Shown: in pieces, positions 21,445-27,663 of the stretch
Position numbering within the stretch: position 1 is the stretch's first letter
Layout: each line of letters begins with the position of its first letter
NCBI GenBank assembly: GCA_002724975.1
Contig: PBQF01000045.1
Coordinates: forward strand, 1-35,538
Length of the DNA: 35,538 nucleotides
Source: Parcubacteria group bacterium
Lineage (GTDB): Bacteria; Patescibacteriota; Minisyncoccia; Phycocordibacterales; GCA-002724975
Direction: 5' to 3'
Made by a program: the position numbers and the translations under genes
Notes under the pieces: generated by a model
The model's database searches: none
Told to the model about the DNA's origin: nothing
The model's input: only the letters and a program-made list of their open reading frames with translations

Positions 21445-21855
21445 TTATTTGAATTCAACTTGACCTCCAGCCTCTTCAATTGCCTTCTTAAGATCTTCGG
21501 CTTCTTCTTTTTTCATTCCTTCTTTTAGAACAGACGGAGCATCGTCAACTAGGTCTTTCGCTTCTTTCAGGCCAAGACCAAGTGCTGCCTTAACTGCTTT
21601 AATAACTCCTATTTTTGAGTCACCTCCAGATTTAAGCTCAACAGTGAAAGTACTTTGCTCTTCGACACCTGCATCACCTCCATCATTGGCAGAACTGGCA
21701 ACTGCAACAGCTTGGGCAGAGACCCCAAACTTCTTTTCAAGAAATTTTACTAGAGAATTAAGTTCCATTACAGACATTTTTTCAATCTTTTCTACAAGAT
21801 CTTTGAATTCTTTGGGAACTTCAACCTCAACTTCTTTTTTTTCTTCTTCAGACAT
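21445..21855 (-). CDS. rplL: 50S ribosomal protein L7/L12 (bL12)
   Basis: Stalk protein that recruits translation GTPases. The 136 residues comprise the N-terminal dimerisation helices (LVEKIEKMSVMELNSLVKFLEKKFGVSA), a short hinge and the C-terminal domain with KSGGDSKIGVIKAVKAALGLGLKEAKDLVDDAPSVLKEGM and the ending EAGGQVEFK. It is somewhat longer than usual because of an acidic N-terminus (SEEEKKEVEVEVPKE). It lies 25 bases after rplJ. Confidence 0.97.
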   Translation of the reverse strand: MSEEEKKEVEVEVPKEFKDLVEKIEKMSVMELNSLVKFLEKKFGVSAQAVAVASSANDGGDAGVEEQSTFTVELKSGGDSKIGVIKAVKAALGLGLKEAKDLVDDAPSVLKEGMKKEEAEDLKKAIEEAGGQVEFK

Positions 21856-21880
21856 AATTTTAATTAATTTACTTCTAATT

Positions 21881-22372
21881 TTATTGTTTCTTCTCCGCTA
21901 TTCCGTTCAGAGCAATAACCAAACCTTGAATTGGAGAGTTAATAACGTTAACAAACATACCCTTCAAGACTTGTGGTGAAGGAATGGTTGCAATCTCCAT
22001 CATTTCCTCTTTGTTTTTGAAAACACCCTCAAAAATTCCTCCTAAAATATGAAGTTTATCTTTGAATTCCTTTCCAAAGTCATAAATTTTTCTAGCTGGT
22101 GCAGTCTCGTCATCTTCTGAAAAAGCAAAAGCTAATTCTCCGTCAAATAGTGGTATATCTCCCTTAACTTTAGAATCTTTTAAGGCAAGGTTAGCTAATG
22201 TTTTCTTTGAAACAAAATAGCCGACACCTTCTTCTCTAAGTCTGTCTCTCATTGAAGTAGTGTCTTTAACAGAAAGACCATGGAAGTTAACAAAGGTGAT
22301 GGATTTTGATTTGTCCAAAATCTTTTTTAATCTTTCCAATATTTCTTTCTTCTTGTCTCTATTTATTGCCAT
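21881..22372 (-). CDS. rplJ: 50S ribosomal protein L10 (uL10)
   Basis: Anchors the L7/L12 stalk to 23S rRNA and, as L10-L12 complex, represses its own operon by binding the leader. The 163 residues show the N-terminal domain with SITFVNFHGLSVKDTTSMRDRLREEGVGYFVSKKTLANLAL, then FSEDDETAPARKIYDF and the start of the stalk-binding helix (VINSPIQGLVIALNGIAEKKQ). It is cut short compared with L10 proteins that carry several L12 dimers. The usual rplK-rplA are not upstream; the gene starts its own unit behind an L10-type leader. Confidence 0.96.
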   Translation of the reverse strand: MAINRDKKKEILERLKKILDKSKSITFVNFHGLSVKDTTSMRDRLREEGVGYFVSKKTLANLALKDSKVKGDIPLFDGELAFAFSEDDETAPARKIYDFGKEFKDKLHILGGIFEGVFKNKEEMMEIATIPSPQVLKGMFVNVINSPIQGLVIALNGIAEKKQ

Positions 22373-22384
22373 TGTTTTAAAAAG

Positions 22385-22470
22385 AAAAACGGCTAATCAA
22401 AACCGCTCTATAAATGAGTCTTCGACCTCAGTAGGTCTTATGGTGTGCCTACTTTCTCCGGTTTTGTATT
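22385..22470 (-). promoter_or_regulatory. Ribosomal protein L10 leader with attenuator
   Basis: The minus strand reads GTAGGCACACCATAAGACC, then TACTGAGGTCGAAGACTC, closely matching the L10-leader core in which GACCTACTGAGGTC forms a hairpin next to an internal loop. The outer closing stem CAAAACCG (22466-22459) / CGGTTTTG (22405-22398) competes with a terminator hairpin CGG...CCG (22405-22390) followed by TTTTTCTTTTT. L10 binding should therefore choose between read-through and termination. The similarity to the known family is from memory. Confidence 0.75.
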
Positions 22471-22473
22471 GAG

Positions 22474-22501
22474 AATACTACACTGATATATATAAAAAGT
22501 G
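22474..22501 (-). promoter_or_regulatory. Possible promoter of rplJ-rplL
   Basis: On the minus strand TTCACT, a 16-base spacer and TAGTAT just upstream of the L10 leader. The -35 is poor. Confidence 0.4.
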
Positions 22502-22591
22502 AAGTATTTAAAATTTGATATATCTGACACTATTTAAAAAAGTACATTTCAGGAGGGCAGTACCACTCGTTTTTTACATACAAAAAGACAC

Positions 22592-22619
22592 TTGACTTTC
22601 GATATAAGAAGAGTAAGAT
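22592..22619 (+). promoter_or_regulatory. Promoter of nusA
   Basis: TTGACT (22592-22597), 16-base spacer, TAAGAT (22614-22619). The leader is about 90 bases and carries two hairpins. Confidence 0.5.
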
Positions 22620-22634
22620 AATGACACTAATTAA

Positions 22635-22681
22635 ATCCGCCTTGGCGGATCTGATTTTTTTAAAGGCCGCGCTATCGCGGC
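22635..22681 (+). promoter_or_regulatory. Two GC hairpins in the nusA leader
   Basis: ATCCGCC-TT-GGCGGAT (22635-22650) is followed by CTGATTTTTTT, a terminator or attenuator. Then GCCGCG-CTAT-CGCGGC (22666-22681) has no T-tract. NusA itself promotes hairpin pausing and termination, so autoregulation by attenuation is plausible. Confidence 0.55.
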
Positions 22682-22714
22682 TGAAACATTACAACTAAAT
22701 AACAATTAAATATC

Positions 22715-23959
22715 ATGTTTGATTTAAAAGTCATAAATTCAGTACTGGACCAGCTTGAGGAAGAGCGTAGCGTACCAAAAGAAAAAGTCCTTGAAGCAAT
22801 CGAGGCTGCTTTGGCGTCTGCTTATAAAAGAGAATACGGAAAGAAAGGACAAATCATAAAAGCGAAGTTTGATTCAAATTCAGGAAAAACAGAGTTTAGC
22901 CAAATAAAGATTGTTGTTGATAAAAATACAATTAGATTTGATGATGAAGAAGATGAAAAGGAAGCTGAGAATGAAAGCGAGGAAGACCTTCTGCCAAAAT
23001 ATGACCCTGAAAAGCACATCCTAATAGAGGATGCTAAAAAAATTAAAAAGGATGCAGAGATTGATGAAGAAATAATCTTCCCTCTTGAACACAAGGATGA
23101 TTATGGAAGAATTTCAGCCCAAACTGCCAAACAAGTAATTATTCAAAAGATTAGAGAAGCCGAGAAGGTTTCTCTCCTGAAAGAATTCGGGGAAAGAGAA
23201 GGAACCATTGTTTCCGGAACAGTTCAAAGAATTGAAAGGGGTAATATCTTTATTGATTTGGGAAGGGCAACCGGAATTATGCCTCGTGATGAACAGATTC
23301 CAGGTGAGAGATACAGGCAAGGTGAAAGAATTAGAGCTCTCCTTTACTCTGTTGAAGAAAGCCCAACAAAAGGAACATTTCTTAGAATGTCTCGTTCGAA
23401 TCCGAATATGATAAGAGAACTCTTTAAACTAGAAGCCCCAGAAGTTCAGAATGGTATTGTTGAAATTAAATTCATTGCCAGAGAGCCTGGTTCTCGTGCA
23501 AAGATTGCAGTTGTTTCAAATGACGAGAACATTGACCCTGTTGGTTCCCTCGTCGGCCAAAGAGGGGTGCGTGTAGCAACCGTCACCAGCGAACTTGGGG
23601 GTGAAAAAATAGATATTATAGAGTGGTCAGAGGATTCGGCTAAATTCGTGGCCGATTCTCTTTCCCCTGCCAGTGTCATTAGTGTTGAGATTGAGGAAGA
23701 TAACGAGGAGGAGAAAAGAGCCAAGGTTGAAGTAATGGAAGATCAGCTTTCGTTAGCAATCGGAAAAGGCGGACAGAATGTGAGGTTAGCTGCAAAATTA
23801 ACTGGCTGGAAAATTGATATTCAGTCTGCTGAGGGAGAAAATGCAGCTGACACTGATGAGAAGAAAGTTGAAGTAAAAGAGAAAGAAGCCCCAGCTACAG
23901 AACCGAAAAAAGAGGTTGCAGAAGAAATTCCTTCAGAAAAAGAGGAAAAAGCCGAGTAA
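22715..23959 (+). CDS. nusA: Transcription termination/antitermination factor NusA
   Basis: Binds RNA polymerase and nascent RNA, stimulating pausing and termination. The 414 residues contain the N-terminal polymerase-binding domain (about 1-140) with an acidic insert (DDEEDEKEAENESEED), AAQTAKQVIIQKIREAE, an S1 domain (about 165-235: GTIVSGTVQRIERGNIFIDLG) and two KH domains with VGSLVGQRGVRVATVTSELGGEKID and SLAIGKGGQNVRLAAKLTGWKIDI. The C-terminal acidic repeats of E. coli NusA are absent, replaced by a short Glu/Lys-rich tail. The gene is monocistronic: rimP and infB are not next to it, unlike in most bacteria. A terminator follows at 23982-24009. Confidence 0.97.
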   Translation: MFDLKVINSVLDQLEEERSVPKEKVLEAIEAALASAYKREYGKKGQIIKAKFDSNSGKTEFSQIKIVVDKNTIRFDDEEDEKEAENESEEDLLPKYDPEKHILIEDAKKIKKDAEIDEEIIFPLEHKDDYGRISAQTAKQVIIQKIREAEKVSLLKEFGEREGTIVSGTVQRIERGNIFIDLGRATGIMPRDEQIPGERYRQGERIRALLYSVEESPTKGTFLRMSRSNPNMIRELFKLEAPEVQNGIVEIKFIAREPGSRAKIAVVSNDENIDPVGSLVGQRGVRVATVTSELGGEKIDIIEWSEDSAKFVADSLSPASVISVEIEEDNEEEKRAKVEVMEDQLSLAIGKGGQNVRLAAKLTGWKIDIQSAEGENAADTDEKKVEVKEKEAPATEPKKEVAEEIPSEKEEKAE

Positions 23960-23981
23960 AACTCCAGGATTATTAACAAAA

Positions 23982-24009
23982 AAGAGCCCTAATTTGTAGG
24001 ACTCTTTTT
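23982..24009 (+). terminator. Terminator after nusA
   Basis: AAGAG-C-CCT pairs with AGG-A-CTCTT (one internal mismatch), followed by TTTTG. Confidence 0.7.
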
Positions 24010-24013
24010 GTCG

Positions 24014-24022
24014 TGATATAAT
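24014..24022 (+). promoter_or_regulatory. Extended -10 promoter of the 24051 gene
   Basis: TGATATAAT with a perfect TATAAT at 24017-24022. It lies immediately after the nusA terminator. The leader is about 22 bases with no clear ribosome-binding site. Confidence 0.65.
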
Positions 24023-24050
24023 CACCCCAATTATTCTTTATTTTAAAATT

Positions 24051-24890
24051 ATGAGAAAAACTATAGATAATAGAATTCTATTAGGAAGCATAGTCAGTAT
24101 CGTTGCTACATTCTTTCTACTGGGAAATTTAGCTTATGCCCAGGAAACGGATACGGCCACAACAAAAGCAAATACTGATAATGTAAAAACTAAGTCTTTA
24201 AAACCCTCTGATTTGCCAACAAGAACCAAGGCAAAAATTCAGAACTTTAAAGACAAGGCTACCGATGTAATGACTAATAAGAAGAGTGACTCTAAGAAGA
24301 AGAAGTTAGACTCTAGAGAAACCTCTGATAAAAAAACTAAAAAACCTCGGGCTTTAGAAGTCGGAGACAATGTAAAAGAGAAAAGATCAGATCTTACAGA
24401 TAAAAAGAATAAGAAAGTAGACGCTCGCAAAATACAAGAAAAAAAAGATAAGAAGAAATTAGAAAAAAAAGAAAAAAGAAAAAAACTGTCTGCAAAAAGA
24501 AAAGACAGGATTAAGGCTTATATCGAAAGAATATTGAATAGATTCAGGACGGCAATTGGAAGATTAGAGAAACTAGCAGACCGAGTTGATTCAAGAATTG
24601 TGAAGCTTGAGGAGAAAGGGTTAGATCTCTCAAAGGCAAAGCAACTACTAGCAGAGGCAAGAATAGAAGTTGAGAGTGCCAAGAGTGCACTAGGTGGTCT
24701 TTTGGTTAAAACTGACACCGCATTAGGGGAAAACGAGCCAAAAACTGCGTTTGTGGGGGTAAAAGAAATCCTAAATGGAGCGAAACAAGACATTAAAGAT
24801 GCACACAAGAAATTGGTCGAGGCTATAAGAGCTGTCAAGGCTTCACTTCCAAAAGATGACGATGATACTCCTGAGGCAGTAACAAATTAA
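24051..24890 (+). CDS. Secreted lysine-rich coiled-coil protein
   Basis: A 279-residue protein of unknown function. Residues 1-30 are a signal peptide (basic start, hydrophobic ILLGSIVSIVATFFLLGNLAYA, cleavage probable after AYA-30). Residues 31-150 are extremely Lys-rich and probably disordered (repeated KK/DKK runs). Residues 155-270 form long amphipathic helices with IERILNRFRTAIGRLEKLADRVDSRIVKLEEKG, a pattern I associate with exported proteins of Parcubacteria. It is likely to be at the cell surface or in the wall, where its charge could bind anionic polymers or DNA; inference. Own extended -10 promoter, with no terminator evident before the next gene. Confidence 0.75.
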   Translation: MRKTIDNRILLGSIVSIVATFFLLGNLAYAQETDTATTKANTDNVKTKSLKPSDLPTRTKAKIQNFKDKATDVMTNKKSDSKKKKLDSRETSDKKTKKPRALEVGDNVKEKRSDLTDKKNKKVDARKIQEKKDKKKLEKKEKRKKLSAKRKDRIKAYIERILNRFRTAIGRLEKLADRVDSRIVKLEEKGLDLSKAKQLLAEARIEVESAKSALGGLLVKTDTALGENEPKTAFVGVKEILNGAKQDIKDAHKKLVEAIRAVKASLPKDDDDTPEAVTN

Positions 24891-24955
24891 TAACTTCCGC
24901 CAGAGGCTAATCGACCTAAGGCTGGAAACAAACAATAGAAACACTAAACATAAAC

Positions 24956-25309
24956 ATGAACGACAATATGAATACAACTAATACAGGAAACAATACTCCT
25001 GGAGCTGGGTCTGGAAGTGGCCCAGAGACTAAAGAGGGCTCCGCTGGTCCACTTGTTGGATCAACTATAGTCATCATAATCATTATCCTTGGTGGGTTAT
25101 ACTTTCTAAACCAGAGAGCATCAGATGATGCAACAGATACAGGTCCAACAGGAGATGAGATAAGGCTGGAGGAAGACAGTGCTGCCCTGGATTTGGCTGC
25201 ACAGAGTGAGTCAGATGAGGTTGGAGATATTGAGACTGACCTAGACATCACAGAACTTGATGACTTGGACGAAGAACTGGGAGATATTGATGTTGAGTTG
25301 AATTTCTAA
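24956..25309 (+). CDS. Single-helix membrane protein with acidic tail
   Basis: A 117-residue protein: residues 1-32 are a Gly/Asn/Thr-rich linker, residues 33-51 one hydrophobic helix (LVGSTIVIIIIILGGLYFL), and residues 60-117 an acidic Asp/Glu-rich tail ending in DELGDIDVELNF. I know similar small proteins as conserved hypotheticals of Parcubacteria; no function is known to me. The terminal Phe/Asn-type ending and acidic tail could be a docking peptide; speculation. The start may instead be the ATG four codons in. A strong terminator follows at 25321-25351. Confidence 0.7.
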   Translation: MNDNMNTTNTGNNTPGAGSGSGPETKEGSAGPLVGSTIVIIIIILGGLYFLNQRASDDATDTGPTGDEIRLEEDSAALDLAAQSESDEVGDIETDLDITELDDLDEELGDIDVELNF

Positions 25310-25320
25310 GAAATTCAAAT

Positions 25321-25351
25321 AAAAGCCCCTCGCTTAAAGCGGGGGGCTTTT
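25321..25351 (+). terminator. Strong terminator after the 24956 gene
   Basis: AAAAGCCCC-CGCT pairs with AGCG-GGGGCTTTT (one bulge), with a TTAA loop. The A-rich and T-rich flanks make it usable on both strands. Confidence 0.85.
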
Positions 25352-25394
25352 AGCTTGAAAACTAACTCCTAAAAGGATAGGATAGCGAAACAAC

Positions 25395-26441
25395 ATGAAT
25401 CCCACAGTAAAAATTAAGAAATTGCCACATTCGGTTATAGAAATTGAAGGAGAACTCCCCTTTTCTGACTTAGAAGTTCACCGCGAAAGAGCCCTCAAGA
25501 AGCTAGGAGAGAATTTAAATTTAGCAGGCTTTAGGAAAGGTCATATACCAGAAAAAATGGCCTTGGAGAAAATTGGTGAAGTAAACCTATTAAATGAAAT
25601 GGCTGAAATGGCCCTGGGAAACGCTTACCCAAAAATAATTATTGACAAGGAGATCGACCCAATTGCCCATCCTCAAATAACAATAACCAAAATAGCTATG
25701 GGTAATCCATTAGGATTCAAGATTAAGGTTCCTGTAATGCCAAACTTTGAACTGCCTGATTATAAAAAAATCTCCGAGGAAATTGCTTCAAGGGAAGAAA
25801 AAATTGAAGTTAAAAAAGAAGATATAGACAATGTTATTAATCAAGTTTTAGATTCAAAAAAAGGCGAAGATGGTAAGAGACCAGAATTAACAGAAGAGCT
25901 TGTAAAAACACTGGGTGATTTCAAAGATCTAAAAGATTTTAATCAGAAAGTTGGAGTTGGAGTGAAAAAAGAAAAGGAGTTTCGGGTAAAAGAAAAAGTG
26001 AGAATTCAAATAATGGAAGAAATTATCTCCAAATCCAAAATTGAACTACCAGAGGTAATCATCGAAAGTGAATTAGATAAGATGATTGCCAGCTTCAAGG
26101 GAGATATCAAAAGAATGGGCCTTGAACCAGACGAGTATTTAAAAAATAACAATAAAACTATTGAGGACCTCAGAAAAGAATGGCGAGGAGAAGCGGAAAA
26201 GAAAGGTAAAAGCCAACTAATATTAAACAAGATTGCGATTGAAGAAAAACTTTATCCAAAAAAAGACGATGTAGAGAAAGAGGCAGAACACTTAATGACA
26301 CATCATAAAGACGCGGACCCGAACAGGATAAAAGTTTATGTTGAGATGGTTTTAACCAATGAAAAAGTCATGCAATTCTTGGAAAAAGGAGCTCAAGAGA
26401 CAGGAGAAAAAGAAATTGAAAACAAAGATAAAAAAGAGTAA
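25395..26441 (+). CDS. tig: Trigger factor lacking the PPIase domain
   Basis: Ribosome-associated chaperone. The 348-residue protein has the N-terminal ribosome-binding domain with the signature loop AGFRKGHIPEKMALEKIG (E. coli GFRKGKVP) and goes from the connector (KKISEEIASREEKIEVKKEDIDNVINQVL) straight to PELTEELVKTLGDFKDLKDF and the helical C-domain (KVRIQIMEEIISKSKIELPEVIIESELDKMI). The FKBP-type PPIase domain of about 85-90 residues that usually lies at this junction is missing, so it should hold nascent chains but not isomerise proline. It lies 12 bases before clpP, the common tig-clpP pairing, although clpX does not follow. Confidence 0.93.
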   Translation: MNPTVKIKKLPHSVIEIEGELPFSDLEVHRERALKKLGENLNLAGFRKGHIPEKMALEKIGEVNLLNEMAEMALGNAYPKIIIDKEIDPIAHPQITITKIAMGNPLGFKIKVPVMPNFELPDYKKISEEIASREEKIEVKKEDIDNVINQVLDSKKGEDGKRPELTEELVKTLGDFKDLKDFNQKVGVGVKKEKEFRVKEKVRIQIMEEIISKSKIELPEVIIESELDKMIASFKGDIKRMGLEPDEYLKNNNKTIEDLRKEWRGEAEKKGKSQLILNKIAIEEKLYPKKDDVEKEAEHLMTHHKDADPNRIKVYVEMVLTNEKVMQFLEKGAQETGEKEIENKDKKE

Positions 26442-26453
26442 TATAGCGACATC

Positions 26454-27035
26454 ATGTTAATACCAACGGTAATAGACAAAACACAATACGGCGAAAGGGC
26501 TTATGATATATATTCCCGTCTTTTAAAGGACAATGTTATCTTTTTAGGCGGTCCAATTGATAGTGATACTGCTAACAGCATCATCGCCCAATTTCTTTAT
26601 CTTCAACGACAAGACTCAAAGAAAGATATCTGTTTCTATATTAATTCTCCAGGGGGTTCTGTGACGGCAACAATGGCGATTATGGATACCATGAATCATA
26701 TTAAAAACAATGTTTCGACTGTTTGTGTTGGTGTGGCGGCTTCAGGTGGAGCAGTTTTGCTTTCAGCTGGTAAAAAGGGTAAGAGATTTGCATTAGAAAA
26801 TTCTGAAATAATGATTCATCAGCCATTAGGAGGTGCTGAAGGACAAGCTTCTGATATTGAAATTACAGCAAAGCAAATAATTAAGTTGAAAGAAAAATTA
26901 AATAAGATTATGGCTAAAAACACCGGCCAGAAATTATCCCAAATAGAAAAGGATGTTGATAGGGATTATTACATGGATGCAAAAGATGCTAAAAAATACG
27001 GAATTATCGACGAGGTCTATAAAAATAAGAAATAA
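26454..27035 (+). CDS. clpP: ATP-dependent Clp protease proteolytic subunit
   Basis: A 193-residue serine protease subunit forming the barrel that works with Clp ATPases. The catalytic triad is intact and at canonical positions: S97 (VAASGGAVLLSAG, where Met after Ser is replaced by Gly), H122 (EIMIHQPLGGAEGQASDI) and D171 (DRDYYMDAKDAKKYGIID). It starts IPTVIDKTQYGERAYDIYSRLL, so it has no long propeptide. It is co-transcribed with tig; the hairpin at 27048-27080 follows. No ATPase partner gene is in the window. Confidence 0.97.
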   Translation: MLIPTVIDKTQYGERAYDIYSRLLKDNVIFLGGPIDSDTANSIIAQFLYLQRQDSKKDICFYINSPGGSVTATMAIMDTMNHIKNNVSTVCVGVAASGGAVLLSAGKKGKRFALENSEIMIHQPLGGAEGQASDIEITAKQIIKLKEKLNKIMAKNTGQKLSQIEKDVDRDYYMDAKDAKKYGIIDEVYKNKK

Positions 27036-27047
27036 AAACAACTAGTG

Positions 27048-27080
27048 AAGCCTCGGACACGCAAAGCATATCTGAGGCTT
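27048..27080 (+). terminator. Possible terminator after clpP
   Basis: AAGCCTC (27048-27054) pairs with GAGGCTT (27074-27080), with a loop of 19 bases. The following sequence GTACTCTGT is not T-rich, so termination is uncertain. Confidence 0.4.
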
Positions 27081-27120
27081 GTACTCTGTAGCGCGAAACC
27101 TAGTGGAAAAGTCTTGTAAA

Positions 27121-27140
27121 GCCGGCGCTTAAGCGCCGGC
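27121..27140 (-). terminator. Perfect 20-bp palindrome containing a stop codon
   Basis: GCCGGCGC-TTAA-GCGCCGGC. The stop of the 27129 gene is read from the TTAA loop on the minus strand, so the last codons form one arm. The minus strand continues TTTACAAGACTTTTCC, a weak T-tract. Confidence 0.6.
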
Positions 27141-27365
27141 TTCCTCCAACCTAATCTCGACCTTGCGACCATCCAAGGTACGCCAAGTGCCATCAGCGTG
27201 AGTCAGACAAATATCAGCAGTGACCCGCTGATCATTTTCACTAAACTCAACTCGAGCCTCAATTTGGTTTAGCGAAATACGACGACCAAATGAGATTACC
27301 GAAACCTTCGAAGCAGTGCGAAAAAACCGATTAACCGTCTCAGTATTCATCACTTCTACGCCCAT
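27129..27365 (-). CDS. Small GC-rich gene of unknown function after clpP
   Basis: A 78-residue soluble protein with alternating beta-like segments (SKVSVISFGRRISLNQIEARVEFSEN, VTADICLTHADGTWRTLDG, RKVEIRLEEAGA), probably a small beta-sheet fold. I do not recognise the family. ATG 27365 has GGAGG 5 bases upstream; the in-frame GTG two codons earlier overlaps that site and is rejected. Codons are GC-richer than in clpP and rny. It is convergent with clpP and divergent from rny, and has a TTGACA -35 element of its own. The stop codon is in the loop of a perfect palindrome (27121-27140). Confidence 0.65.
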   Translation of the reverse strand: MGVEVMNTETVNRFFRTASKVSVISFGRRISLNQIEARVEFSENDQRVTADICLTHADGTWRTLDGRKVEIRLEEAGA

Positions 27366-27382
27366 TAGCACCTCCGCACCAG

Positions 27383-27412
27383 ATTGTGCAATTTTTTATG
27401 ACATACTGTCAA
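27383..27412 (-). promoter_or_regulatory. Possible promoter of the 27129 gene
   Basis: On the minus strand consensus TTGACA (27412-27407), 18-base spacer, CACAAT (27388-27383). The -10 is poor and the leader would be only about 11 bases. Confidence 0.4.
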
Positions 27413-27431
27413 CAAAAGCTTTATTACATCC

Positions 27432-27460
27432 TTTACAGTCACACAAAAAAGAGATATACT
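27432..27460 (+). promoter_or_regulatory. Promoter of rny
   Basis: TTTACA (27432-27437), 17-base spacer, TATACT (27455-27460). The predicted start is near 27467, leaving a leader of nearly 200 bases. Confidence 0.7.
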
Positions 27461-27547
27461 TGATACATTAGAAGAGTAATGTTGGTACTGAAGTATTCGA
27501 AAGATTAACCGAAAAGATAGATACAGCTTAACAGAAGGATATATCAA

Positions 27548-27628
27548 ATGAGAACAAATTTTTCATCAGTAAAAAAACTAGAAAAATTAGAGGATTCCGA
27601 AGGGAACCTTGGCTCTATTCGAATATAA
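27548..27628 (+). CDS. Possible leader peptide upstream of rny
   Basis: A 26-codon frame (MRTNFSSVKKLEKLEDSEG...) with AGAAGGA about 9 bases before the ATG. Its TAA is followed at once by the hairpins GGTG-CCTTTGA-CACC (27629-27643) and GGCGC-CAA-GCGCC (27644-27656), and rny starts 7 bases later. The layout resembles a translated leader that could control folding in front of rny. The peptide has no recognisable composition, and chance cannot be excluded. Confidence 0.3.
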   Translation: MRTNFSSVKKLEKLEDSEGNLGSIRI

Positions 27629-27656
27629 GGTGCCTTTGACACCGGCGCCAAGCGCC
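27629..27656 (+). promoter_or_regulatory. Tandem hairpins before the rny start
   Basis: GGTG/CACC with a 7-base loop, directly followed by GGCGC/GCGCC with a 3-base loop. They end 7 bases before the rny ATG and leave no room for a ribosome-binding site. There is no T-tract. Confidence 0.45.
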
Positions 27657-27663
27657 TAAAATT

